A stretch of 64,000 nt of DNA from contig CM051005.1 of assembly GCA_027704905.1 (NCBI GenBank), positions 28,081,119 through 28,145,118 on the forward strand. Direction: 5' to 3'. This document shows positions 21,536 through 62,285 of the stretch, piece after piece. Position 1 is the first letter of the stretch. Each line of letters begins with the position of its first letter. The notes below the pieces were generated by a model that did not search any database, was not told where the DNA came from, and saw only the letters and a list, made by a program, of their open reading frames with translations. This DNA is from Muraenolepis orangiensis (lineage: Eukaryota > Chordata > Actinopteri > Gadiformes > Muraenolepididae). The position numbers were made by a program, and so were the translations under genes.

Positions 21536-22315
21536 GGGTAGGCCTGGTACTATAGGGTCTGGGTCTATGTTTATGGTAGGGATGGTACTATAGGGTCTAT
21601 GTCTATGGTAGGCCTGGTACTATAGGGTCTGGGTCTATGTTTATGGTAGGGATGGTACTATAGGGTCTATGTCTATGGTAGGCCTGGTACTATAGGGTCT
21701 GGGTCTATGTCTATGGTAGGCCTGGTACTATAGGGTCTGGGTCTATGTCTATGGTAGGGATGGTACTATAGGGTCTGGGTCTATGGTAGGCCTGGTACTA
21801 TAGGGTCTGGGTCTATGTCTATGGTAGGCCTGGTACTATAGGGTCCGGGTCTATGTCTATGGTAGGGATGGTACTATAGGGTCTGGGTCTATGGTAGGCC
21901 TGGTACTATAGGGTCTGGGTCTATGTCTATGGTAGGCCTGGTACTATAGGGTCTATGTCTATGGTAGGCCTGGTACTATAGGGTCTGGGTCTATGTCTAT
22001 GGTAGGCCTGGTACTATAGGGTGTGGGCCTATGTCTATGGTAGGGATGGTACTATAGGGTCTGGGTCTATGTCTATGGTAGGCCTGGTACTATGGGGTCT
22101 GGGTCTATGGTAGGCCTGGTACTATAGGGTCTGGGTCTATGTCTATGGTAGGCCTGGTACTATAGGGTCTATGTCTATGGTAGGCCTGGTACTATAGGGT
22201 CTGGGTCTATGTCTATGGTAGGCCTGGTACTATAGGGTGTGGGCCTATGTCTATGGTAGGGATGGTACTATAGGGTCTGGGTCTATGTCTATGGTAGGCC
22301 TGGTACTATAGTTAG
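21536..22315. repeat. 38-bp minisatellite, left block
   Basis: About 22 copies based on GGTACTATAGGGTCTGGGTC then TATGTCTATGGTAGGCCT, with 26-bp short variants. The array is cut by the RTE-like LINE and resumes at 24205. Confidence 0.95.
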
Positions 22316-24204
22316 TTCATTTTTTAGTTAAGCCTTTGGCTCCTCCAGGGAGCATAGGCCATTGACGAATGTCTTCCATCTCATTCGGTTGGGGGCAAGT
22401 TTTTCAAGGTCTCCCCAGTTTTGCCCTCTAAGACATCTCTGCCTGGACGTCCCTCCTCCAGCTGTTCTTGGGGCGACCTTCTTCTCTTCCCTTGTGGGTT
22501 CCACTATAGGGCTTTTCGGGTGATGTTGTTTGCTGATTTCCTTGAGAGTCCAGCTCCACTTTCTTTTTAGGATCTGTAGGTCAATGGATCCTGTCCAGTT
22601 CTCTCCCACAGGTCCACATTCCTGACTTGGTCCCTCCATCAGATGTTCAGGATCCTCCTAAGGCAGTTGTTGATGACTGTTTGCAGTCTGGTTGTTGTTT
22701 GTTTTGTTGTTGGCCATGTGTCTGACCCATACAGCATCACCTGTTTCACATTGGAGTTGAAGATGCGTAGTTTGGTGTTAGTTGAGATGGTTTTGGAGCT
22801 CCAGATCTTCCTGAGGATGTTAAACATCTTTATAGCTCTTCATGTCGGCGTCTGTCCCTCCTGTGGTGTCCATCACACTTCCTAGGTATGTGAATGCCTC
22901 CCCTTCCTCTAGGGGGCGCCGTGTGAGGAGGGGGTTGCTGCTCCTTGAATGGATCTTCATCGCCTGTGTCTTGGTTGTGTTTGGTGTAAGTCTCAATTGT
23001 TCTGCCGTGAGTCTGTCTGTCTTCTCCTGCATTTGCATATGTGTGTGAGAGAGAAGGGCAATGTCATCCGCAAAGTCCAGGTTGTCTAATTGCTCCCACA
23101 TTGTCCACTGGATCCCATTTCTCTCCCCTCTGGTTGTTTCCTTCATGATCCAGTCGACTGCAAGGAGGAAAGGGAATGGTGAAAGTAGACGACCCTGCTT
23201 GACCCCGTATTGACATCCAAGCTCTTTGATAACTGGCCTGCATGCATGATCTTGCATGTGGTTCCGTCATATGAGTTTTTGATGATGTTTATTAGTTTGA
23301 TGGGGATTCCGTAGTGTTCCATTAGGCTCCATAGGGTTGTTCTGTCTAAGCTGTCAAATGCTTTTTCAAGTGGATGAAGTTGATGTAGAGGGATGTGTTC
23401 CATTCTATTGACTGTTCAATTATGATGCGAAGTGTTGCTATTTGATCCGTACACGAGCGGCCTCTCCTGAACCCGGCCTGCTGGTCCCTGAGCCTCTTGG
23501 AGGCTCCTGGAGGCGGTTGAGGATGATCCGGTTGAGAACTTAGAGTAGGGTGATCCCTCTGTAGTTCTTACACTGTCGTAGGTCACCTTTCTTTGGGAGT
23601 TTCACAATGTGTCCCTCTGCCCATTCTCTAGGTGTCTTTTCCTCTTCCCAAATCCTGCCAAACAAGTCGTAGAGCATGTCTGTTGATGTATTTGCATCTG
23701 CTTTAAGGGCTTCTGATGGAATATTATCAGGACCAGCAGCCTTGCCACTCTTCTGTTGCTTGATTGCCATCTTTATTTCAACTTTTGTTGGTCTCTCACA
23801 CCTGATATTTAGTGGAAACCCAGCTTTGGGTATATTTAGAACATCTTAAAAGCATTCTACCCATCTTTCTAGCTGTTCTTCCACAGTTGAGAGCATTATG
23901 CCATTCTTGTCTAGAATTGGTTTGTTTTGTGTGTATTTTCCCATCCGTTTCTTTGTGATGGCATACAACATGTTCCTCTGTGCAGCTGCCTTGTCTGCCT
24001 CCAGGGCTAGCCTCCAGGGCTAGCCTCTCTACCGGTTGTCTCTTGTCCTTCCTTATGCTTTCTACTGCTTTTTTTTCAGGATGAGGAAGTTAACTCCACC
24101 CCCAACCTAGAGGACCAGGGACTGCAATTGGTCTGCCTCCAGCTTAGCTCTCAGGGTCATCAGAGTATGCAAGCCTCTCCACCACGACAAGGTATGCAGT
24201 CCAG
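22316..24204 (-). mobile_element. RTE-like non-LTR retrotransposon fragment
   Basis: Minus-strand frames, shifted relative to each other, form an ordered reverse transcriptase: SGKAAGPDNIPSEALK and KKGDLRQCKNYRGITLL (23770-23540), LEKAFDSLDRTTLW (about 23370), LDFADDIALLSHTHMQMQEK (about 23080), FTYLGSVMDTTGGTDADMK (about 22860), NTKLRIFNSNVKQVMLYGS (about 22760), and a C-terminus with APNRMRWKTFVNGLCS (about 22350). The catalytic A-D-D box is intact but frameshifts and stops kill the ORF, and the endonuclease part is missing. The order is that of an RTE-type element common in fish and marine invertebrates. It is inserted in the 38-bp minisatellite, with GTACTATAG on both sides. Confidence 0.85.
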
Positions 24205-24390
24205 GAGAGGCTTGTACTATAGGGTCCATGTCTATGGTAGGCCTGGTACTATAGGGTCTGGGTCTATGTCAGGCCTGGTACTATAGGGTCTGGGTCTATG
24301 GTAGGCCTGGTACTATAGGGTCTGGGTCTATGTCAGGCCTGGTACTATAGGGTCTGTGTCTATGGTAGGCCTGATACTATAGGGTCTGGG
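24205..24390. repeat. 38-bp minisatellite, right block
   Basis: About five further monomers (GGTACTATAGGGTCTGGG type) continuing the array interrupted by the LINE, ending at GGGTCTGGGAATTATG. Confidence 0.93.
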
Positions 24391-24590
24391 AATTATGCAT
24401 TAAGGTTAATGATATATACAATATATTTCCAGAAAGATCATTGAAAAACATCTTTGTGAATATGTATACAGGCCATCTAATATGTACATACGATGTGTTT
24501 GTTTAAAGTACTTAATAAAAGCAATTGCACCTGTATAAAAAAAAAAGTATTGTTATACACAAAGACTCAAAGACAAAGTGTGACAATATA
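24391..24590. other. AT-rich spacer between convergent genes
   Basis: Contains AATAAA on the + strand (24514-24519) followed by an A-run (about 24537-24546). It is either a distal parp2 poly(A) site or the decayed tail of a retroposed sequence; the sequence alone does not decide. Confidence 0.4.
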
Positions 24591-24596
24591 TTTATT
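24591..24596 (-). terminator. Candidate poly(A) signal of the ZNRF-like gene
   Basis: Reverse complement of TTTATT gives AATAAA (TTACAATAAATATATTG context). It would define a 3'UTR of about 3.1 kb reaching from the stop at 27698 and containing the 27-bp, CA and C-rich repeats. Confidence 0.4.
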
Positions 24597-24834
24597 GTAA
24601 AAAATACATATAAAAACAACTTCTGAGACGTACAAAAGAGCGGAGCTTAGAAACCGTATATTTGAACGCACATAGACCGAGCAGGTTTGTTTTTCAAATT
24701 GCATTTCATATTTACAATTTAATAAATAACTCAATTAGTTTCCGAGCAAGCGAGGAGGCAGCCTGTCCATATCTGAGGGTGAACCCCCTCCCCTCGCTGG
24801 GTGACTTGAATACTGGAGATACAGAGGAGATCAG

Positions 24835-25170
24835 AGGGCTTCTACCTCAGGGAGGAGATCAGAGGGCATCTACCTCAGGGAGGAGATCAGAGGGCTTCTA
24901 CCTCAGGGAGGAGATCAGAGGGCTTCTACCTCAGGGAGGAGATCAGAGGGCATCTACCTCAGGGAGGAGATCAGAGGGCATCTACCTCAGGGAGGAGATC
25001 AGAGGCCTTCTACCTCAGGGAGGAGATCAGAGGGCATCTACCTCAGGGAGGAGATCAGAGGCCTTCTACCTCAGGGAGGAGATCAGAGGGCATCTACCTC
25101 AGGGAGGAGATCAGAGGGCATCTACCTCAGGGAGGAGATCAGAGGGCATCTACCTCAGGGAGGAGATCAG
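24835..25170. repeat. 27-bp minisatellite, possible ZNRF-like 3'UTR
   Basis: About 12 copies of GAGGAGATCAGAGGGCATCT followed by ACCTCAG, with a GGCTT/GCCTT variant. The 27-bp length keeps a frame open on the + strand (GLLPQGGDQRA repeats), but there is no reason to call it a gene. Confidence 0.93.
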
Positions 25171-25457
25171 GGCTGGATGGAGAAAGTGAGTTTACAGAGC
25201 TCTTATATAGTCAGCATTGGTACAAAAAAACGGAGATACTCGACCACACAGCTGGAGAGGATGTAAGACACGGTTTGGGGATTCAGAACATCATGTCGTC
25301 TTGATTGACAACCAAACCATCCTCAAATACACCCAACCCCCTCCTTAGTTTACAACATTATATTCATTATTATCACCATGTAACATCTAACCATCAATGA
25401 CACACACGATAGGAGCTGGTCTTCCGCCACAGAGTCCTCAGCGTCTCTAGTCGCTCC

Positions 25458-25735
<278 letters not shown>

Positions 25736-25785
25736 GGGTGACGGGAAGAGCCGATCAAAACAAGAGGCCTCAGCTGTCAGGCCAT

Positions 25786-26115
25786 CGGTGGAGGGGGGGG
25801 GCAGCTGTCACCCCCCCCTCCACCCAAACCCCTCTGGGTCCACCCCCCCCCCCTCCACCCAAACCCCTCTGGGTCCACCCCCCCCCCCTCCACCCAAACC
25901 CCTCTGGGTCCACCCCCCCCCCCTCTGGGTCCACCCCCCCCTCCACCCAAACCCCTCTGGGTCCACCCCCCCCCTCTCCACCCCCCCCCCCCCCCCTCTG
26001 GGTCCACCCCCCCCCCTCCACCCAAACCCCTCTGGGTCCACCCCCCCCCTCCACCCCCCCCCCTCTGGGTCCACCCCCCCCCTCCACCCAAACCCCTCTG
26101 GGTCCACCCCCCTCA
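25786..26115. repeat. C-rich minisatellite
   Basis: About ten copies of CACCCAAACCCCTCTGGGTC followed by C-runs, including truncated units. The poly-C runs lie on the + strand, so a leftward (ZNRF-like) transcript would carry G-runs. Confidence 0.93.
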
Positions 26116-26849
26116 CGGCGACTCATGAGCCCAGAGTGGGTGGGAGTGAAGGGTTTTGGGTCGGGGGAGAAACGGTCTTTCCTCCATGTGAAAAATGGAA
26201 TAGTGAGTCTTGCTTGTTTTCCCGTTGCCTTCCAAGAACGGCCTCAGGCTTTCAGCCTGGTGGTAAAAATTAGCATTAAAAAAAAACAAAAAGTAGATCT
26301 ATAAAAAGAGGGAACCTTTGAACAGAGTCTGAGAGACGGATAAACCCATAAAAATAAAAATAACATTATTGGATACAAAGTCACCAGCGAGATGGGGGGA
26401 CTCTTTCCTATCCTGTTGTCCAATGTCCTAAACCTGCAGTCTGCTCACAGCACACGGAGCTACCCAGTGCCCAGTGCCCAACCAACTACCTACCTACCTA
26501 GTTAGTGAGCCCCCACTCCCTGCAACAACCACCCCTGAAATGTTTCCAAATCTGTAAAAGTAAGCACCTCAATACCACGCCCCCCCTCACCCCTCAGGCC
26601 TGGTCCTGTACAGGCCTTTCAGAAAAATATTAAATAATAAAAAAAAAAACAGCAAAAAGCAAGGCGTTATGTACGCCATCGTCCCAGCATGCACTCAGAA
26701 AAGCCAAGAGAAGCAGCATCCCTTCCACAGAATATGAAGCGATACCTTAGTGGTGGTTAATCCTAAACAACCACAATCTTCTAATTCAACGGACAAAAAG
26801 GAATCTGGTTTCATTTTTGTATTCCTCCAAGTTGTGAGAGCCGCCGTCC
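26116..26849. other. Likely ZNRF-like 3'UTR or downstream flank, no feature
   Basis: Unique sequence with an A-run at about 26636-26650. No coding signature seen on either strand. Confidence 0.4.
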
Positions 26850-26945
26850 CGGGGGACAGGGGGGGGGGACGTCCCGGGGACAGGGGGGACGTCCCGGGGG
26901 ACAGGGGGGGACGTCCCGGGGGACAGGGGGGACGTCTCGGGAGAT
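26850..26945. repeat. Short GGGACGTCCC minisatellite
   Basis: Five copies of GGGACAGGGGGGACGTCCCG-type units. GGGACGTCCC is a self-complementary 10-mer. Confidence 0.85.
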
Positions 26946-27163
26946 TGTGTCAACATGGTTTCCTTTTGTGCCGAAGGTGGAATCTCCGCCACTTCCTGCG
27001 AGGGCAGCCGCCCGGGGCCGAGGCAGCAGGGGGTTTCAATCGTTGGAGACTGGGCTCGGTGTGGAACACAGGCCACCACACTGGAGACACACGGGACTCC
27101 CAAAGGGAGAAGAGACAGTCTTTGAAATATAGGTGGTTTGTCTATGTTGGTACTTTGCAAATA

Positions 27164-27196
<33 letters not shown>

Positions 27197-27474
27197 TCAT
27201 TTTTCCTTGCAGTATTGGGATTCAGTGTAGTATCCTATAGGGATGGAAAGAAAATAATATCGGTCAGTCATTATCAAAGTGCTTTCACATAGAAGGCTAA
27301 CATCATCTCTCTGAAGGGGACATTTCCTCTATTCAAATAAACAGCGAGTAGTGAGTATGCTAGCTCCACTTTCGGTTTGTTAGTCGTCACTGCGGTTTGC
27401 TTAAAATGTTTTGTTTAAGGTAAAGAAATCCTTTGTATACACTATGATATGTAATTGATATCAAATAAATAGAA

Positions 27475-27674
<200 letters not shown>

Positions 27675-27697
27675 GAGAGGTCACTGGGCCCACCAGG

Positions 27698-29879
27698 TCA
27701 ATCAAAAGGATGTTCAGGACAGCATGGCTTCACCTTGGACCAGGCATCAATACAACTGGAGGAGACGGAGAGACGTTACATTAGATGAGACTAATAGTGT
27801 TATTGCGGCTGTTGGCACCAATTTGAGAATTTTAATTAAGCATAAATAGTTTTAGATGTTTTCTCTGTGGTTCGACAGCAATTTAACATGAGCTTGAGGA
27901 ATATTAAGGTGAGGTGGTTAGTCAACATGTCTTCATTTGCTGATCTTTATTGAGTCAACCTCGTGATTCAGAATGATGTGTGATTGCTAATGGTTCCTCA
28001 ACCCTAGTGTTTGGTAGCATGTGCTGAACTGTGTTTCAGCCTCAGCCTGGAGCTTTATGGTGGTGGAGGCAGAGGAGGGAGCCTCACCTCTTATGGTAGA
28101 CACAGAGGCAGGCCAGCCTGGCGATGGTCTCTCCCTGGATCAGCTCCTCCAGACAGATGGAACACTCGCCACTGTCTTTACTGAGCACGTCCGCTGGACG
28201 GGAGCACATGACCATTACAGATTAAACCATTGTGTTGTTAAAACAGACAGGAAGTGGGAGAATGGAAGGTTAGCTTCCAAACTGTTAAGCGTAACTTACT
28301 ATTGTATGGGAGTGGAGGGGAGGTAAGGCAACTCAAAAGGTGATCCTCGATTCTCCCTCCGGGGAAAGGCTTGGTGCAGAATGGACAGCGGATATCTGCC
28401 AAAAGCAGACGACACAACAATGCAGCTGAGATTAACACATTGGCTCACAGCAAGGCGTCGCCTTCAAATACACATGAACAAGTGAGACAGCCAAGGTCGG
28501 CAGCACCGTCCGTCCCCCGGGGTTTGGGTTGGGACTGACATGCAGGTTTGTGTCACAGTTCGTATTAGAACTCTTGCGACGACTTAGTATTTCACACCGA
28601 CTGTGAGCTGTGGGAAAGGACAGCCAGCCAGGGATGTAAAGGTTAGCAGATGGTCTGGGGAACGGCCCCCTCTGCCCCACATAAAGCCCATTCTCTCCCA
28701 TGCAGCTCTCCCCCGTCAGCATCGAGCCGGCACGGGAAGCTTCTGACCCGCTGCCCCCCCCACCGGCTGGGGGCAGCGGGGGAACCCCCGCCCATTGTCA
28801 TGCTTTGATTTTTAGATTGGATATCGTTTTGTACATAACATGATCTATATTGTCTCGTCACGCATCTTCCTAGACACTGTAGATCAAATGGTACTATTTA
28901 TAGCAAAGCCCGTCCGCCACCCCCTGAAACAACCGAGATCATTGATCATTGATAAATGATCATTGATCATTCACATGGACCATAGCATGGATGGTTCCGT
29001 CTGGACGACACATGACATGAGGACATCATCTACTGTGCGGTCAGCGGGCATGTTGACATGAGGGCTACCTCGCATGTGTCTTCCAGGTCCGAACACCAAT
29101 TAGCCATGTGAGCACCACCGATGATCCGTTAATGTCCAGTCTCTACACCATCCGTGTACCTTTAGCTACGGCCCCCTGTAGATGTCTACGTAGGCTCCAT
29201 TTAATGAACTATACTCATCCTCCAATCTCTGCCCACATACAGTCCCCTGGTTTAAACACATCACAACCCACACCAAGTCAGGCAGTACATGCATATCGCA
29301 GGTAAACATATGAAGCAGTCCTGGTGTGGTACATGTTAACTTACTGCCATGCCGGCTGTTGACTCGGTAGAGGCCGACCCAGGCCTCCGACATGGGCCGC
29401 TGGTGGAGGCCCCGGACCCGGGCGGACCGGGCTGGGACACTGCGGCCAGGAGCGTGTCGGTTCCCGGGGAGTCGCTCCGAGAAGGTGCGGTGAGCCATGC
29501 GGCCCGTCTCCCCTCCTCCTCCCGCTTGGTGGTCCTCATCCTCAGGGGCCTCTGGGCTGAGGCTTCCTTCATCTCCCGGCCTCACGTCGCTGGCGTCATC
29601 CGCCGGCGAGGCTGGGCCGAGGCTAGAGGGGAGGCTGTGGAGGTCCTCGGGGCTTCCGTCAGCGCTGGCCTGCGGTCCCGTCATGTCCGAGTCGCTGCCC
29701 TCCTCCGAGCGGCTCCGACCGGCCTCCGTGTCCTCGAAGCTCCCGGAGAACTCCACCATCAGACTGGTGGGCCGGGCGCAGCGGGGTCTCCGGTACGACT
29801 CCCGCGTCGCTCCATCTTTCCCGAAAGCCGCAGGGGGAGCCGCCGGTTCTTCTTGTAGACGACTTGCCCTCGTCCCCAT
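27698..29879 (-). CDS. ZNRF-family RING-type E3 ubiquitin ligase (4 exons)
   Basis: Minus-strand exons: 29879-29345, 28395-28300, 28193-28088, 27755-27698. Splice signals and phases (1,1,2) agree, and the product is 264 aa plus TGA. It begins MGTRAS, a classical N-myristoylation motif (Gly2, Ser6), as in ZNRF1/2, which act on endosomal and plasma membranes. Residues 1-178 are low-complexity, acidic and Ser/Pro-rich. Residues 179-201 form a small zinc finger (C182-x2-C185, H197, C201; RCPFC and DHLLSC). The RING spans about 221-261: C221-x2-C224 (GECSICLEEL), C239, C241, H244, C247, C258, H261, ending CCPEHPFD. The zinc-finger plus RING layout at the extreme C-terminus is diagnostic of ZNRF proteins. 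The WSKVKPCC segment differs from the usual WFEVNRSC, so I give no paralogue symbol. It lies between parp2 and tep1, divergent from tep1. Confidence 0.88.
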
Positions 29880-30235
29880 GTCTCCGGGCGGACCAGGAGT
29901 GGACCAGGAGTGGACCAGCCGTTAACCAGCTAACAGAGGAGCTAGTCCAGGCTAGTCCACTTCCTCCGAGCCGACCGAACTCCTCGGCTTCAGGGTTAGC
30001 CAAGAGCCGACTAGACCTGTTGGTATCGATCAACTCTTCTAAACTCCCGATAGCCGATACTGGTATAAACCTACTAATCATCAATAAGTAGATATCATAT
30101 GTATTCCGGCTCTCTGTCGTCAGACGTCCTGTTCTCCACACATTGTCTTTACTCGGCGCCCCGTTCTGACTGCAGCGGAAATGAAGCCTATGATTTGCTT
30201 CCTCTTTTGCGCAGAATGGTAGTAACTACGGTAAC

Positions 30236-30250
30236 GTCACGTGACACGTG
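30236..30250. promoter_or_regulatory. Double E-box with a GTCACGTGAC palindrome
   Basis: GTCACGTGAC (30236-30245) is the perfect palindrome bound by USF, MITF/TFE-type bHLH-zip factors (the core of the CLEAR motif). A second CACGTG overlaps at 30245-30250. It sits between the divergent ZNRF-like and tep1 genes. The motif is seen directly; factor binding is inference. Confidence 0.5.
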
Positions 30251-30344
30251 TTTATATATATATATATCTATATATCTATATCTATAGATATAGATATATA
30301 TATATCTCTGCTGTTAAAACTAAAGCAAGTGTTTGTGTCACTGA

Positions 30345-30540
30345 AGTGCTGGCGTCGCTCAGCCTGTACTTACGGTAGTGAAGGTGCGTCACTCAGCCCG
30401 TACTTACGGTAGTGAAGGTGCGTCACTCAGCCCGTACTTACGGTAGTGAAGGTGCGTCACTCAGCCCGTACTTACGGTAGTGAAGGTGCGTCACTCAGCC
30501 CGTACTTACGGTAGTGAAGGTGCAGTCGAGGCGTCGCTGC
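30345..30540. repeat. 37-bp direct repeat, about five copies
   Basis: Units of CGTACTTACGGTAGTGAAGG followed by TGCGTCACTCAGCC. They lie in the presumed tep1 5' region, just upstream of the putative noncoding exon. Each unit includes TGCGTCA, an AP-1/CRE-like half motif. Confidence 0.88.
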
Positions 30541-31175
30541 TGCTCAATGGACGAGTAGGTAAACAAGTTGAGATCATATGAGACAACCAGCTGGGTTGTG
30601 TTGTGCTGTCTTGCACTAAGTAACTTCTAAAACAAAACCACACCAAAAGGCTAGTTTAAGAAGAACCACTGCTGTGAGAGGTAAGTGTGTCTTACTGTTC
30701 GTGGGGATTTGTGGGAACTACAAAAACCACGCCTTTGGAAATCCTCTGAGTCATCTGAATGATTTTTTACAATTGCAACACACACACATGAGCTTTCTGT
30801 TCAACGTTACAATGTTAACACACAGTGGTTTATTTTTAGCCAAGTCATGCAGTTAAATATCCTCAATGGAATGTCATATAGCCTATATTATATATTGTTC
30901 AGCCACACAATTACTTGTACACACTTGTCCTTATCTTTTCGTGGACAGTTGGAGCTGCCCCGCCTGCAATCCTTGTTTGTGCACTTTGCCCTCCGTTCTA
31001 ACCATAGGAACCATTGACACGCCGTACCAACACAATGGAGAGAGCACATACAGTCCACAGCATGCTGCTGAGCATGTCCTCTCTGTGATAAGGAAGCAGA
31101 GAGGTTCGCCATTGAGAGGGTTGTTGTTAATCTGTGATGTTTAGACTCTCCCTGTGGCTTCTCTCTCATCTTCAG

Positions 31176-61529
<30,354 letters not shown>

Positions 61530-61817
61530 GTGAGCTGATGCAGGAAGCAGATGGAAAAATCTGTGTTCACTAATAGCATCGCTAGCATCAAGTAATATCT
61601 TGGTTACAGATATCTTCTTTGTCAAATCGTTCTTATCAATCATAAAGGGTTTTTATCCCTGTGGATAAAAGGATTGATCAAACTATGGGAAAGCTGGTCA
61701 GTCAATTGATCAGTCAGTTGAAGGGGAGAAGGTGAGAATAAACCACCAAAATAATCGGCTCAGGACAGGAGCTCAGGAGGTAGAGAGGTCACCCCCTAAC
61801 CCTCACTGCTCCTGACC

Positions 61818-61912
61818 TGCTGGCTGTCTCCTTGATGGCTGTCTCCTTGATGGCTGACTCCTTGATGGCTGTCTCCTTGATGGCTGACTCCTTGATGGCT
61901 GACTCCGCCTTT
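61818..61912. repeat. 15-bp repeat, six copies
   Basis: TCCTTGATGGCTGTC / TCCTTGATGGCTGAC units. Confidence 0.9.
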
Positions 61913-61915
61913 TGT

Positions 61916-62215
61916 GGATGAATGGGTGTATGAATGGGTGAGTGAATGTGTGTGTGAATGGGTGAGTGAATGGGTGAGTGAATGTGTGTGTGAATGGGTG
62001 AGTGAATGTGTGTGTGAATGGGTGAGTGAATGTGTGTGTGAATGGGTGAGTGAATGGGTGAGTGAATGTGTGTGTGAATGGGTGAGTGAATGGGTGAGTG
62101 AATGGGTGGGTGAATGGGTGTGTGAATGGGTGAGTGAATGTGTGTGTGAATGGGTGGGTGAATGTGTGTGTGAATGGGTGAGTGAATGTGTGTGTGAATG
62201 GGTGGGTGAATGTCT
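61916..62215. repeat. 12-bp minisatellite
   Basis: TGAATGGGTGAG and TGAATGTGTGTG units. Open in several frames on both strands only because 12 is divisible by 3. Confidence 0.95.
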
Positions 62216-62285
62216 TGACTTGTGAAGCACTTTGAGTGGCCGCACTGGTTAGAAAAGCTCTTTCTAAATGCGGTCCATTTACCAT
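62216..62285. mobile_element. Short teleost dispersed-repeat motif
   Basis: GTGAAGCACTTTGAGTGGCC, then AGAAAAGCTCTTTCTAAATG and GGTCCATTTACCATTACC. This resembles a very common fish repeat tail; family unassigned. Confidence 0.4.

Larger units (their letters stand above)
29880..31175. promoter_or_regulatory. Presumed divergent promoter region of the ZNRF-like gene and tep1
   Basis: The 1.3 kb between the - strand start codon (29879) and the first placed tep1 coding exon (31176) must contain both promoters if my exon models are complete. It is GC-rich next to the ZNRF-like exon. It includes an E-box palindrome, an AT tract (30249-30305) and a 40-bp repeat. A strong donor (GAGAG-GTAAGT at 30680/30681) paired with the acceptor ending at 31175 suggests a noncoding tep1 5' exon ending at 30680. 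Confidence 0.45.

Noticed and set aside
29349..29925. Plus-strand frames of 142-169 codons over the ZNRF-like exon 1
   Set aside because: GC-rich antisense shadows of the real minus-strand exon.
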